From Duganella sp. BJB480 (lineage in GTDB: Bacteria > Pseudomonadota > Gammaproteobacteria > Burkholderiales > Burkholderiaceae_D), in assembly GCA_003416985.1 (NCBI GenBank), contig QVIN01000009.1:1-64000 (forward strand): DNA of 64,000 bases. Direction: 5' to 3'. Below, one piece after another: positions 1-12,730 of this stretch. Numbering within the stretch: position 1 is the first letter of the stretch; each line of letters opens with the position of its first letter. Below the pieces are notes generated by a model. The model ran no database searches. It worked only from the letters and a program-made list of their open reading frames with translations, and was not told the DNA's origin. A program made the position numbers and the translations under genes.

Positions 1-1
1 C

Positions 2-721
2 GATCACCTGAGCAAACCGGTGATCCCCGCCGAGCTGCACCGCATGCTGCAACAGTATCTGCCCGCTGCCATGCACGCCGGATGGCGCGAGCCGGGCAGC
101 GAGTCGGCGGCGCCGGTGCTGCCCGGCAGCGTGCCCGGGCTGGATCTGGCGCATGCGCGCCTGGGCGTCGACGGCAATGACGCGCTGCTGCTCAAGGTGC
201 TGCGCCTGTTCCGCCGCGACGAACATGATTGCGCGGAAAGGATAGGCGTGGCGGTCGGGCGGCGGGACTACGGCGCCGCGGTGCGTCATGCGCATTCGCT
301 GCGCGGGCTGGCGCAGGGCATCGGCGCGGCGCGGATCGCCCAGTTGGCGGAGCAGCTTGAGCGCGCGGGAAGACAGGAACTGGCGGCTGGCGCGATGAGG
401 CCCGCGCTCGACGCCTTGGGCGCCGCGCTGGCGGAGCTGTGCGCCGTGCTGGACCGCAGCTTGCCGCGGGAAGCGGCGACCGCCGGCGGCGCCGTCCGCC
501 GGCCTGCCGCCTGGCTGGACGAGCTCGGAAGGTTGCTTGCGCTGACCCGCGAGCGCGACAGCGAGGCGATCCGGCTGTTCGCCTCTTGCGCATTGGAGTT
601 CCAGGCCAGTTTCGGGGTGTGGGACGCCGAGGCCATCCAGCGCAGCCTGGATGACGTGGATTTCGACGGTGCGCACGCGGCGTTGCGGTGGCTCGTACAC
701 AAGCATGAATTGCCGCTGTAA
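2..721 (+). CDS. Hybrid sensor kinase, C-terminal part (receiver end + HPt domain), 5' partial
   Basis: The reading frame is open from the window edge. It begins with DHLSKPV, the conserved Lys-Pro end of a receiver domain, so the first complete-looking start codon (GTG at 20) lies inside the domain and is not a true start. An HPt domain follows, with the phospho-acceptor histidine in HAHSLRGLAQ (about position 293). The remaining 110 residues are helical and could be a second, degenerate HPt-like bundle. The protein should pass phosphate from a hybrid kinase to a response regulator; the NarL-type regulator starting at 3946 is a candidate partner. The kinase core lies outside the window. Its stop codon overlaps the palindrome at 719-732. 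Confidence 0.85.
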   Translation, partial: DHLSKPVIPAELHRMLQQYLPAAMHAGWREPGSESAAPVLPGSVPGLDLAHARLGVDGNDALLLKVLRLFRRDEHDCAERIGVAVGRRDYGAAVRHAHSLRGLAQGIGAARIAQLAEQLERAGRQELAAGAMRPALDALGAALAELCAVLDRSLPREAATAGGAVRRPAAWLDELGRLLALTRERDSEAIRLFASCALEFQASFGVWDAEAIQRSLDDVDFDGAHAALRWLVHKHELPL

Positions 722-732
722 GGATTTCCTTA
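719..732. promoter_or_regulatory. Putative response-regulator operator, site A
   Basis: TAAGGATTTCCTTA is an inverted repeat with 5-bp arms and a 4-bp AT spacer. It begins on the stop codon of the hybrid kinase and lies 87 bp before the propeller/GGDEF gene start at 820. It matches sites at 4583, 12150 and 28415. Binding by a LuxR/NarL-type regulator is inferred from this recurrence. Confidence 0.45.
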
Positions 733-819
733 CGCAACAATCAAGATTGCCCGATGGAAAAAATAAAGTCCGAGAGGCATGATGACTGGCCGCGACATAT
801 CGCAGGTTTAGAAGGCACC

Positions 820-3765
820 ATGTACCAACCCCGCCATATTGATCGATTGAGCCCAGGCAGCGCGCCCTGGCGTTGCGTAGCGATGCTGCTGGCCGTCTGT
901 CTGCTGGCACTGCTGGGCGGCGCGGCGCGCGGCCAGCAACTGCCCTTGCGCAACTTTGGCCAGCTCGACGGACTGGCCAACCTGACCGTCACGGCGCTGG
1001 CGCAGGATCGCGCCGGCTATTTGTGGGCGGGCACCGAAAACGGCCTGTACCGTTTTGACGGCAGCCGCTTCCACCGCTACGGACGATTGCAGGACTCCAG
1101 CGTCACCAGCGTGACGGCGCTGCACGTGGACCCCGCCGGGCGGCTCTGGGTCGGCACCGACCACGGCCTGCTGCTGCTCGACGGCCAGCGGCTGACGCCG
1201 GTGCGTCGCATCGACGGCAAGGCGCTGGAGGTCAAGGCTGGCCAGCATTTCGCCTCGGTCGACGCCAATCATTTGCTGGTACAGAGCAATGGCCGACTGC
1301 AGCAGGTGCAGGCCGACGGCAAGGGCGGCTGGCACGGCGTGCCGGTGTTCACGCCGGCCCAAACCACCGCCCAGCCGGAACTGACCGATCTGGCTGGCAT
1401 CCTGCGCGAGCCGGACGGCACCCTCTGGCTCGGCTGTCAAACCAAGCTGTGCCGCTACCGCGACGGCGCGCTCGTCATGCTGGGTGGCGCCGACGGCTTG
1501 CCGGAGCGCCGCTGGCACGCGCTGCTGCGCGACCTTGCCGGTGCCTTGTGGGTGGGCGCTTCCGACCGGCTGATGACGTTGGCGCCGCGAGAGCAGCGAT
1601 TCAGCGACCGCACGCCCGGCCATTACGGCGAACTTGAAAATGGCTTGCCGGTGGCGCTGGCGCAGAACATTGATGGCCACCTGATCAGCGCCAGCGACAA
1701 TGGGCTATTCCGCGCCGGCGCCGGCGGCTGGGAACATTACGGAGGCGAGCATGGGGTGTATTTCGGCAACGGCGTCCATGCGCTGCTGTTCGACCACGAC
1801 GGCGACTTGTGGCTGGGCTTTTCCGGACGCGGCCTGGTGCAGTGGCAAGGCTATCGGCACTGGGAGAACTGGGCCAAGGCGCAAGGCGTGCCGGACGACG
1901 ATGTCTGGTCGCTGTTGCGCACCCGGGACGGCGTGCTGCACGCCGGCACCGGGCATGGCTTGGCGCAGCGGCGCGACGGGCGCTTCATTGCCGATACGGC
2001 CGAGCACGCCAATGCCCAGCCATGGGGAGCGCTGGCGGAAGACAGCCAAGGCGACCTGTGGGCTGGCAGCTTCAATGGCATGCTGATCCGCCGGGACCGG
2101 CGCAGCGGCCAGAGCCGGGTGGTGGCGCGACTGCAGGACAAGATCATATACCGGCTGTTGTTTGACGATGCCGGGCAGCTATGGATCAGCACCGATCGCG
2201 GTATCTATCTGATCGCCGATCCGCGGCATGCATCCGCGCCGCAGCGGGTCGAACCGGCCGTGACGCTGCTGGGCGTTAACGCCGGCTTCCCCAGCGCCTG
2301 CCGCGATGCCCGCGGCCGCCTGTGGTTTGCCAGTCCCTATGGACTGCTGCGGCTGGAAGGCGGCCGCTGGTCACGCCCGGTGCCGGCCTCCGGCGACCAT
2401 GTGTTCGACCATGTCGCCTGCGACGGCGAGACGCTGTGGCTGGGTGAAAGCCATGGCACGCGCCTCTGGCGAGCCGATGCATCGGAACAACAATTGCAGC
2501 TGCACCCCTTCAAGCACGAGTTGCTCGAGGGGCGCCTGATACAGTCGGTGCTGCTGGACCGGCGCCACTGGCTGTGGCTGAGCACCGATACCGGTCTGAT
2601 GGTATGGAATGGCAGTCGCTGGCGGCTGTTCAACCAACAGAGCGGCATGATATGGAACGACACAAACCAAAATGCGCTTTACGAGGACCGCGACGGCTCG
2701 ATCTGGGTCGGCACCAGCAACGGCGTTTCCCACCTGCTGCGGCCGGAAGCGCTGTTTGCGCCGTACACGATCCCGCTGCACCTGGTCTCGATGCGCTACG
2801 GCGGCGCCGCGCTGACGGGCGCCTCGGCGCCGTGGAATGGCGCGGCGGTGGAGGTGCAGGTGGCGGCGCCGCTGTACCGGAATCACGAAGCCCTCAGCTT
2901 CCGTTATCGGCTGCTTGGCCAGGAGGACGCGTGGTCAACCAGCAACAATGGTGAGTTACGCTACGCGGCGCTGGCGCCCGGCCAGTACCGCTTGCAGATT
3001 GTCGCCGACGATACCGCCTTGCAGGCCAGTTCGGCCACGCTGGAGCTGCCGTTGACCATCCACCCGCCCTGGTGGCAGACCCGCTGGGCCTATGCCGCCG
3101 GAACCTTGCTGACGCTCGGCCTGGTGGGTCTGTTGCACCGCTACCGGGTGGCGCGCGTGCTGCGGCAACAGGCCCTGCTGGAACAGCGCGTGGCTGAACG
3201 CACCGCCGCGCTGGAGGCGTCGCGTGAGGAGCACCGGCTGCGTTCGCTCAAGGACGGCTTGACCCAGGCATGGAACCGGACCGCGCTGATGGAACGGCTG
3301 GCGCTGATGACCGCGCCCGGCGCGCCGCCGTTCCTGCTGGTGCTGCTGGATCTGGACTACTTCAAGCGCGTCAATGACACCTACGGCCATCTGGCGGGCG
3401 ATGAAGTGCTGAGGGAGGTCGTGCGGCGGGCCCAGGCGCTGTTGCGCGCCAGCGATACCGTGGGCCGCTACGGCGGCGAAGAATTCATGCTGCTGATGCC
3501 GGGGCTGGACATGGGCGGCGGCGGTCCGCGCCTGGAACAACTGCATCGCGCTATCGGCGCCGAGCCGGTCAGCGTCGATGGCGTCGGCCCGCTGCCGGTC
3601 ACCTGCAGCGCCGGCGTCGTGGTGGGTCAGCCCGGATTGCGGCTGAGCGCGGAACAATGGATAGGACTGGCCGACGAAGCGTTGTACCGCGCCAAGGCGC
3701 TGGGCCGCAATCGCATCGAATATGCGGCGGAGGCGGCGGCGTTGGCGCTCCAGAAAAACGACTAA
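820..3765 (+). CDS. Two-component-type beta-propeller sensor fused to GGDEF diguanylate cyclase
   Basis: About 981 residues. After a signal peptide or anchor (MLLAVCLLALLGGAARG) come roughly 700 residues of Reg_prop repeats, seen as recurring LWVGT/LWLG motifs, then a Y_Y_Y-like beta domain. One transmembrane helix (about residues 755-775), a short coiled coil and a C-terminal GGDEF domain follow. The signature is GRYGGEEF, with DLDYFKRVNDTYGH upstream, so the cyclase looks active. RASD five residues before GGEEF is a product-inhibition I-site. The propeller should sense a periplasmic signal and set cyclic di-GMP synthesis. I prefer ATG 820, with GAAGG at 811-815, over an upstream ATG at 754 that has no ribosome site. 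Site A lies upstream. Confidence 0.88.
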   Translation: MYQPRHIDRLSPGSAPWRCVAMLLAVCLLALLGGAARGQQLPLRNFGQLDGLANLTVTALAQDRAGYLWAGTENGLYRFDGSRFHRYGRLQDSSVTSVTALHVDPAGRLWVGTDHGLLLLDGQRLTPVRRIDGKALEVKAGQHFASVDANHLLVQSNGRLQQVQADGKGGWHGVPVFTPAQTTAQPELTDLAGILREPDGTLWLGCQTKLCRYRDGALVMLGGADGLPERRWHALLRDLAGALWVGASDRLMTLAPREQRFSDRTPGHYGELENGLPVALAQNIDGHLISASDNGLFRAGAGGWEHYGGEHGVYFGNGVHALLFDHDGDLWLGFSGRGLVQWQGYRHWENWAKAQGVPDDDVWSLLRTRDGVLHAGTGHGLAQRRDGRFIADTAEHANAQPWGALAEDSQGDLWAGSFNGMLIRRDRRSGQSRVVARLQDKIIYRLLFDDAGQLWISTDRGIYLIADPRHASAPQRVEPAVTLLGVNAGFPSACRDARGRLWFASPYGLLRLEGGRWSRPVPASGDHVFDHVACDGETLWLGESHGTRLWRADASEQQLQLHPFKHELLEGRLIQSVLLDRRHWLWLSTDTGLMVWNGSRWRLFNQQSGMIWNDTNQNALYEDRDGSIWVGTSNGVSHLLRPEALFAPYTIPLHLVSMRYGGAALTGASAPWNGAAVEVQVAAPLYRNHEALSFRYRLLGQEDAWSTSNNGELRYAALAPGQYRLQIVADDTALQASSATLELPLTIHPPWWQTRWAYAAGTLLTLGLVGLLHRYRVARVLRQQALLEQRVAERTAALEASREEHRLRSLKDGLTQAWNRTALMERLALMTAPGAPPFLLVLLDLDYFKRVNDTYGHLAGDEVLREVVRRAQALLRASDTVGRYGGEEFMLLMPGLDMGGGGPRLEQLHRAIGAEPVSVDGVGPLPVTCSAGVVVGQPGLRLSAEQWIGLADEALYRAKALGRNRIEYAAEAAALALQKND

Positions 3766-3945
3766 AACAGGACAACGCCGGGCCGGCGTGGGACGATGCT
3801 GGCGTACCTGCGGCGGCATGGCCTATACTAAGCTCAGGCGTGGCTGTCTGTTGTCATAATGGAACAGGGATACGATCAGGGCCAGTTGTCTGCTAGCATG
3901 ACAGCCACTGTTCATTTGGTTTTTTCTGGAAAGCAGTCCCCTCTC

Positions 3946-4578
3946 ATGATTCGAATTTTGATTGCCGATGACCACGCGATTGTCCGTGGCGGCCTGTTGC
4001 AATTATTTGGCTTGGCGGGAGACGTGATGGTGGTCGCCCAAGCGACCAACGGTGGGCAGGTGATCGAGAACCTGCGCTCCACGTCGTGCGACATGGTCTT
4101 GCTGGATTTGTCCATGCCGGGCATCAGCGGCATCGAGCTGATCGCGCGCATCCGGGCCCACGCCCCCGACCTGCCGATCCTGGTGTTGAGCATGCATAAT
4201 GAGGTGCTGGTGGCGCGCCGCGCGCTGAAGGCCGGCGCCAACGGCTATATGACCAAGGACAGCGATCCGGAAACCCTGCTGATGGCGGTACGCAAGGTGG
4301 CCTCGGGCGGCCGCTATATCGACCCCGGTCTGGCCGAACAAATGGTCTTCGATAGCGAGGGCGGGCAGCACGAACACGCCCATGAGCAGTTGTCCAACCG
4401 CGAACTGAGCATCTTCCGCCTCTTTGTCTGTGGCAAAAGCGTGAACCAGATTGCCGATGAATTAGCGATCAGCAACAAGACCGTCAGCACCCACAAGGCG
4501 CGGCTGATGCAGAAGATGGGCTTCCAGAGTAATGCCGACATGTTGCGTTATGGCATAGACCACGCCTTGGGCAAATGA
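3946..4578 (+). CDS. NarL/FixJ-family response regulator (receiver + LuxR HTH)
   Basis: 210 residues, the usual length for the family. The receiver domain starts at once (IRILIADDHAIVRGG), with the phospho-acceptor Asp in MVLLDLSMPG and the switch Lys in YMTKDSD. The C-terminal LuxR helix-turn-helix reads LSNRELSIFRLF...SVNQIADELAISNKTVSTHKARLMQKMG. An in-frame extension to 3859 exists but would put 29 residues before a canonical receiver start, so ATG 3946 is chosen. It sits between sensor genes and is the obvious acceptor for their phosphate. It is the leading candidate to bind the TARGGATWTYCYTA palindromes nearby; that link is inferred from position and family only. Confidence 0.9.
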   Translation: MIRILIADDHAIVRGGLLQLFGLAGDVMVVAQATNGGQVIENLRSTSCDMVLLDLSMPGISGIELIARIRAHAPDLPILVLSMHNEVLVARRALKAGANGYMTKDSDPETLLMAVRKVASGGRYIDPGLAEQMVFDSEGGQHEHAHEQLSNRELSIFRLFVCGKSVNQIADELAISNKTVSTHKARLMQKMGFQSNADMLRYGIDHALGK

Positions 4579-4582
4579 AGCA

Positions 4583-4596
4583 TAGGGATTTTCCTA
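4583..4596. promoter_or_regulatory. Putative response-regulator operator, site B
   Basis: TAGGGATTTTCCTA, an inverted repeat (TAGG/CCTA), starts 4 bp after the response regulator stop codon and lies about 177 bp upstream of the next kinase gene. It is the same motif as sites A, C and D. Confidence 0.45.
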
Positions 4597-4772
4597 CGAC
4601 AACACCGGGCTGGGCCGACAGCCACATCAAGAATGTCTGATAGGAAACAAGTCGGCAGTACGACATACTGGCTTGCGTGGGGGTGCCGACGTGTCCGTGG
4701 GGATCGGGCGCCGTCGTGGGTAAATGCGGAGCGGGCATGGTAGACGGGCGAGTGCCGGGGGCGGCGACAGGG

Positions 4773-7971
<3,199 letters not shown>

Positions 7972-7988
<17 letters not shown>

Positions 7989-9534
7989 CCTGCACGATCG
8001 CACCATCCTGATCGTCGACGACACGCCGGCCAACCTGGCGGTGGCGGTGGACATGCTGGAGCAGCACGGCCTGCGGCTGTCGGTGGCGCAAAGCGGGGAC
8101 GAGGCCTTGCGGCGAGTGGCGTTCGCGCCGCCCGATTTGATCCTGCTCGACGTCATGTTGCCCGGCATCGACGGCTTCGAGGTGTGCCGGCGCCTGAAGG
8201 CCAGCGCCGCGCCTATCGCCACCGTGCCGGTGATCTTCATGACGGCGCTCGACGACACGGCCGACAAGGTGACCGGCTTCCGGGCCGGCGCGGTCGACTA
8301 TGTCACCAAGCCGCTGCAGGCCGAGGAAATTCTGGCGCGGGTGACCACCCACCTGCGCCTGGCCGCGATGCAGGCCAGGCTGACCAGCCAGAACGCCCTG
8401 CTGGCGAGCGAGAACCACGAGCGCCGCGAGGCCGAACGGGGGTTGCAGCATTACCGGGACAATCTGGAGCGGCAGGTGGCGGTCCGCACCGCCGAATTAC
8501 GCGCCAGCGAGACCAAGTTCCGCACCCTCGGCGAAAACCTGCCCGATGCCGTGGTGCGCTACGACCTGGCGCTGCACCGCGTCTATGTCAATCCCGCCTA
8601 TGAACGGGCGCTGCGGCTGGAGCCTGGCCAGGCGCTGGGGCGGATGCTGCCGCAGGACTGGGGCGCCGACCTGCCGCTGTCGCAGTTCGAGGCCATCCTG
8701 CAATCGGTGATCGACAGCGGCAAACCGGCCGAGGTCGGCCTGCGCTTCCCGAACGGCGGACTGCCGGCGGACGTGGCGATCCGCATGGCCGCCGAACGCG
8801 GCGCCGACGGCGCCATCACCGGCGTGCTGGCGATCGGCCGCGATGTCACCGCCCATAAGCAGGCCGAACGCGACCTGGCCGCATCCCATGCCCAATTGCG
8901 CGAGCTGGGCGCGCACCGGGAAAGCGCCCGCGAGGACGAGCGCAAGCACATCGCCCGCGAGCTGCACGACGAGCTGGGCCAGTCGCTGACGGCCCTGCGT
9001 ATGCAGGCCGCGCTGCTGCGGGTGCGCTTCGGCGCCGACGTGCCCGGCTTGAACGAGCAGGTGCATAGCATGACGGCGCTGGTCGACCGCACCATCGGTG
9101 TGGTGCGCAACGTCGCCACCACGCTGCGCCCGTCGGTGCTGGACCTGGGCATCGGCTCGGCGCTGGAATGGCTGGTCGACGAGCTGCGCCAGCACAGCGG
9201 GATCGATTGCAGCCTGACGTTGACGCTGGAGGAGAACCGGTTGACCGAGCAACAGGCGATCGCGGTGTTTCGCATCGTCCAGGAATCGCTGACCAATGTG
9301 GCGCGCCATGCCGACGCCAGCGAGGCCGCCGTCAGTCTGAGCGGCGTCGCCGGCCGCTGTGCGTTGCTGGTTGACGACAACGGCGGCGGCTTCGACCCGG
9401 CGCGGCCCCGGCCACAGTCGTTCGGCCTGCTCGGCATCCGCGAGCGGGTGCTGAGCCTGAACGGCGAAGTCGTGGTCGGCCGCCGGCCGGGCGGCGGCAC
9501 CCGCATCTCCGTGACCCTGCCGCTGACGCCATAA
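7972..9534 (+). CDS. Response receiver-PAS-histidine kinase of the NarX/HisKA_3 type
   Basis: 520 residues, no signal peptide or membrane helix, so cytoplasmic. It has an N-terminal receiver (TILIVDDTPANLAV; Asp in LILLDVMLPGIDG; Lys in DYVTKPL), a coiled coil, a PAS domain (about 180-300), a HisKA_3 dimerisation domain with His in HIARELHDELGQSL, and an HATPase ending in GLLGIRERV. HisKA_3 kinases normally phosphorylate NarL-type regulators, which fits the regulator starting at 3946. The receiver could accept phosphate from the preceding hybrid kinase, making a relay. Start could be ATG 7972 or 7978. The TonB-dependent receptor follows after 15 bp. Confidence 0.9.
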
Positions 9535-9549
9535 CAAGATAAGGCCATA

Positions 9550-12138
9550 ATGAATTCAGTCGGCAACAAGCGATATTATCTTGGATGGGCGGCGGCGCTG
9601 GGCGCCGCCTCGGCCGGCGCCCAGGATGCGGCGCCGGACACGACGCCGGTCGCGGTGGTGGTGGTCGAAGGCAAGCGCGCCAGCCTGATGACGGCGCAGC
9701 AGATCAAACGCGGGCAGCTTGCCATCGTCGATTCGGTGGTGGCCGACGCGATCCAGACCTTGCCCGATTTCAGCGTGACCGATGCCCTGCAGCGGGTGAC
9801 CGGCGTGCAGATCGCGCGCGACCGCGGCGAGGGCGCCAACGTCGCGATCCGCGGCCTGACGCAGATGGAGACCACGCTCAACGGCCGCGAGGTCTTTACC
9901 GCCGGCACCGGCCGCAACCTCGACTTTGCCGACGTGCCGGCCGAGCTGGTGGCCGGCATCGACGTTTACAAGAGCGCCGCGGCCGAACAGATTGAAGGCG
10001 GTCTCGGCGGCACCATCGACTTGCGCACCCGGCGCCCCTTCGATTTTGCCGGACGTCAGCTGGCCGGCACCGCGCGCCTGGTGCGCGACGAACTGGCGCA
10101 GCACACCCAGCCGCAATGGTCGCTGCTGGCCAGCGACCGCTGGCGCGGCGCCGGCGGCGCGGAGTTCGGTGCGCTGCTGAGCCTGGTACATCAGCGGCGC
10201 GCCTGGCGCGAAGACCAGAACAGCTTCGGCGCGCCGGTGCTGCGCGGCGACCTGATACCGGGCCGTCAGGTGGAAGTCGCCGGCGGTACCACCGAGTCGG
10301 CCAGCGCCGGCCGGCGCCAGCGCGACGCCGCCGCCGCCGCGCTGCAATGGCGCCCCGCGCCCGGCCTGGAACTCTATGCCGAGGGGCGTTACGAGCAATT
10401 CCTCACGCGACAGGATACCTACCAGATCACCCTCGGCGCGCCGCCCTCCTTCGCGCCGGGCAGCGTGACGCTGTTTGACGGCACCAGCGACGTCAGCGGC
10501 ATCAACTGGACCGGCGCTTCGGCCAGCATCCTCAGCTTTGCCCGCGATACGGTGGACCGCAACCGCTCGCTGGCGGTGGGCGGCAGCTGGCGCGGCGGCG
10601 CGCTGCGGCTGAAAGCCGACCTCAGTCACAGCGACAGCCACAACGCGCTGTATTTTGCCGGCCCGACGCTGACCGGCAGCGTGCTGACGCTGCGCACCGA
10701 TCTGGCGGGGCCGCAACCGGCCGTCACGGTCCCGGGCAACGAATTGCGCGATCCCGCCCGATTGCAGGTTGCCAGCATCGCCTATCGTTATCGTCCTTTC
10801 GACGGCAAGCTCAACGCGTTGCAGCTGGACGCCAGCTATGGTCTGAGCGCTTGGCTGGAGAGCCTGTCCGCCGGTGTGCGCATCGGCCGCCGCGACGCCG
10901 CCAACGGCGCCGGCCTGGTGCTTGGCGACGCGCCGGTGGCGCCGGGACTGTCTCTGTCCGCGGTGCCCTCCCTGGTCGCCGCCTATCCGTTTTCCAGCTT
11001 CTTCCCGGACGGCGGCCAGGGACCCAGCAACTACCTGGTCGGCAGCCTGAACCTGGCCCGCGATGCCGCCGCCTTGCGCCGTCTGGTGGGGCTGAACGCA
11101 CCGTTGCCGGTCGCCGGCAGCGCGCTGGGCGTCTGGCGGATCAACGAGAACACCAACGCCGTCTATGTCCAGGCTCGGTTCAACGGCGGCCCGCTGCCGC
11201 TGGAGGGAAATGCCGGCCTGCGCCTGGTGCGCACATACGAGGCGGTGGAGGGCAATCAGTCGTTGCCATCGGGCGGCGCCATCGTCCCGATCGCCATCGA
11301 CCATGCGTATCACGATTACCTGCCCAGCCTTAACCTGCGCTACGGGCTCGGGCCGGATCTGTATCTGCGGGGCGCCGCCTCGAAATCAGTGACCCGGCCC
11401 AATTTCGACCAGCTGTCGCCGTCGCTGACCTTGACGCCGAACAGCATTACGCCGATCTCCAACAGTGGCAGCGCCGGCAATCCGGCGTTGCAGCCCATCC
11501 GCGCCAACAATATCGATCTGGCGTTGGAGTGCTACCTCGGACCGGCGGCCTCGGCCACGGTCACCGTGTTCTACAAACGGGTGACCGGCTTCATCAGCAG
11601 CGCCAGCCAGCAGGAAATCCATGATGGCGCGGTGTATCAGGTCACACGGCCGTACAACAGCGCTAACGCCATCATCAAAGGGGCGGAGCTGAGCTACCAG
11701 CAAATGTACGATTTCCTGCCGGGTTGGTTGAGCGGACTGGGGATGCAGGCCAACTACACCCTGGTCGACAGCGCCACGCCGAGCAGCCTGCTGGGGGCCG
11801 ACGTGCCGCTGGCCAATCTGTCGCGCCACAGCGCCAACCTGGTCGGCATCTACGAGGGCGGACCGTGGTCGGCCAGACTGGCCTATAACTGGCGCGATAA
11901 ATTCCTTAGCAGTATCAACACCTACGTGGGCCTGGGCGCGCTGCCGATCTACAGCGAAGGCTATGGCTGGCTGGACGCTTCCCTCAGCTACAAGGTCAGC
12001 CCTACTCTGACCTTGTCGATGGAGGGGAATAATTTGCTGCGTACTGTGCGCAGCGCCAACTACGGCAGTCCCACCCGGCCTCAGAGCTTATGGACCAATG
12101 ACCGGCAATGGAGCGCGACGGCGTTGTTCCGTTTCTAA
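9550..12138 (+). CDS. TonB-dependent outer-membrane receptor
   Basis: 862 residues with an N-terminal signal sequence (YLGWAAALGAASAGAQ). A plug domain follows (DALQRVTGVQIARDRGEGANVAIRG, LNGREVFTAG, EQIEGGLGGTIDLRTRRPFDF), then a 22-strand-type barrel ending in ALFRF, the aromatic terminal residue used for outer-membrane insertion. The plug resembles the Xanthomonas/Caulobacter class of carbohydrate-linked TonB receptors, but the ligand cannot be read from sequence. It starts 15 bp after a sensor kinase stop, so it probably shares its transcript. No FecR/anti-sigma gene or N-terminal signalling extension is present, so classical transenvelope sigma signalling is not supported. Confidence 0.9.
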   Translation: MNSVGNKRYYLGWAAALGAASAGAQDAAPDTTPVAVVVVEGKRASLMTAQQIKRGQLAIVDSVVADAIQTLPDFSVTDALQRVTGVQIARDRGEGANVAIRGLTQMETTLNGREVFTAGTGRNLDFADVPAELVAGIDVYKSAAAEQIEGGLGGTIDLRTRRPFDFAGRQLAGTARLVRDELAQHTQPQWSLLASDRWRGAGGAEFGALLSLVHQRRAWREDQNSFGAPVLRGDLIPGRQVEVAGGTTESASAGRRQRDAAAAALQWRPAPGLELYAEGRYEQFLTRQDTYQITLGAPPSFAPGSVTLFDGTSDVSGINWTGASASILSFARDTVDRNRSLAVGGSWRGGALRLKADLSHSDSHNALYFAGPTLTGSVLTLRTDLAGPQPAVTVPGNELRDPARLQVASIAYRYRPFDGKLNALQLDASYGLSAWLESLSAGVRIGRRDAANGAGLVLGDAPVAPGLSLSAVPSLVAAYPFSSFFPDGGQGPSNYLVGSLNLARDAAALRRLVGLNAPLPVAGSALGVWRINENTNAVYVQARFNGGPLPLEGNAGLRLVRTYEAVEGNQSLPSGGAIVPIAIDHAYHDYLPSLNLRYGLGPDLYLRGAASKSVTRPNFDQLSPSLTLTPNSITPISNSGSAGNPALQPIRANNIDLALECYLGPAASATVTVFYKRVTGFISSASQQEIHDGAVYQVTRPYNSANAIIKGAELSYQQMYDFLPGWLSGLGMQANYTLVDSATPSSLLGADVPLANLSRHSANLVGIYEGGPWSARLAYNWRDKFLSSINTYVGLGALPIYSEGYGWLDASLSYKVSPTLTLSMEGNNLLRTVRSANYGSPTRPQSLWTNDRQWSATALFRF

Positions 12139-12149
12139 GGGCTGCGTTG

Positions 12150-12163
12150 TCGGGATATTCCTA
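12150..12163. promoter_or_regulatory. Putative response-regulator operator, site C
   Basis: TCGGGATATTCCTA differs from site B at two positions. It lies about 134 bp before the small gene at 12297. Two looser half-sites (GATATCCCTAG and CCATCCCTATG) follow within 45 bp. The cluster of three suggests cooperative binding, but this is inferred. Confidence 0.38.
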
Positions 12164-12296
12164 CCGTTTCATCTGATATCCCTAGCTGAATATCCGGCCA
12201 TCCCTATGACGCCTTTGTTCGCTCGCTGGCATGCTGTCGACAGCTAGGATGGCGCCATACGGTAATGGTGGAACAGACAATGATAGGGAGGTGAAA

Positions 12297-12692
12297 ATGG
12301 CAACGACAGCGCGCATTCAGCACTACCGTACGGAATACCAGATGGTGGTGCGGGCCATGAAGCTGCTCATGGAGACGGTTGAAGTCAGCGAGCGTCAGGG
12401 GCGGACGTCCAATGAGCAACTGTTGGAGCTGAGCGCGGACTTGGTGAGCGTGTTTGCCTCCTTGTCCGAGCGCCTGCTGGCGCAAGTCCGTCGGCGCGAA
12501 CTGGAGATCGACCTGGTGCTCGCCGCGCTGATCCGCGAAGGTTGCGATTGCATGGCGAACGTCACCGCGCGTATCACACGCGGCGATCCGCGCGCACACC
12601 TCGTGGCGTCACAGAGCCGCGTCATGGATGGACACGCGGCGCTGATATTCGAACGCAGCTGTGTCCGTGCACTGGCGGGCAACGCCGCCTGA
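12297..12692 (+). CDS. Small helical protein of unknown function (131 aa)
   Basis: I do not recognise this protein. It is 131 residues, soluble, with no signal peptide or membrane segment, and looks almost wholly alpha-helical with long amphipathic stretches (EYQMVVRAMKLLMETVEV, LSERLLAQVRRRELEIDLV). The start is secure: AGGGAGGTGA is an excellent ribosome-binding site just before ATG 12297. An in-frame extension to 12231 has no such support. It stands alone between the TonB receptor and the convergent Crp/Fnr gene and is preceded by site C. It may therefore belong to the same regulon as the sensor genes, perhaps as a small adaptor or anti-kinase; that role is speculation. Confidence 0.75.
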   Translation: MATTARIQHYRTEYQMVVRAMKLLMETVEVSERQGRTSNEQLLELSADLVSVFASLSERLLAQVRRRELEIDLVLAALIREGCDCMANVTARITRGDPRAHLVASQSRVMDGHAALIFERSCVRALAGNAA

Positions 12693-12730
12693 CGCGGCAT
12701 CTACCGTCGATTCCACCGCCTCGGCCGAGA

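Noticed and set aside
9550..12138. Idea that the TonB receptor is a FecA-type transducer
   Set aside because: No N-terminal signalling domain and no sigma/anti-sigma genes nearby; only the kinase context suggests coupling.
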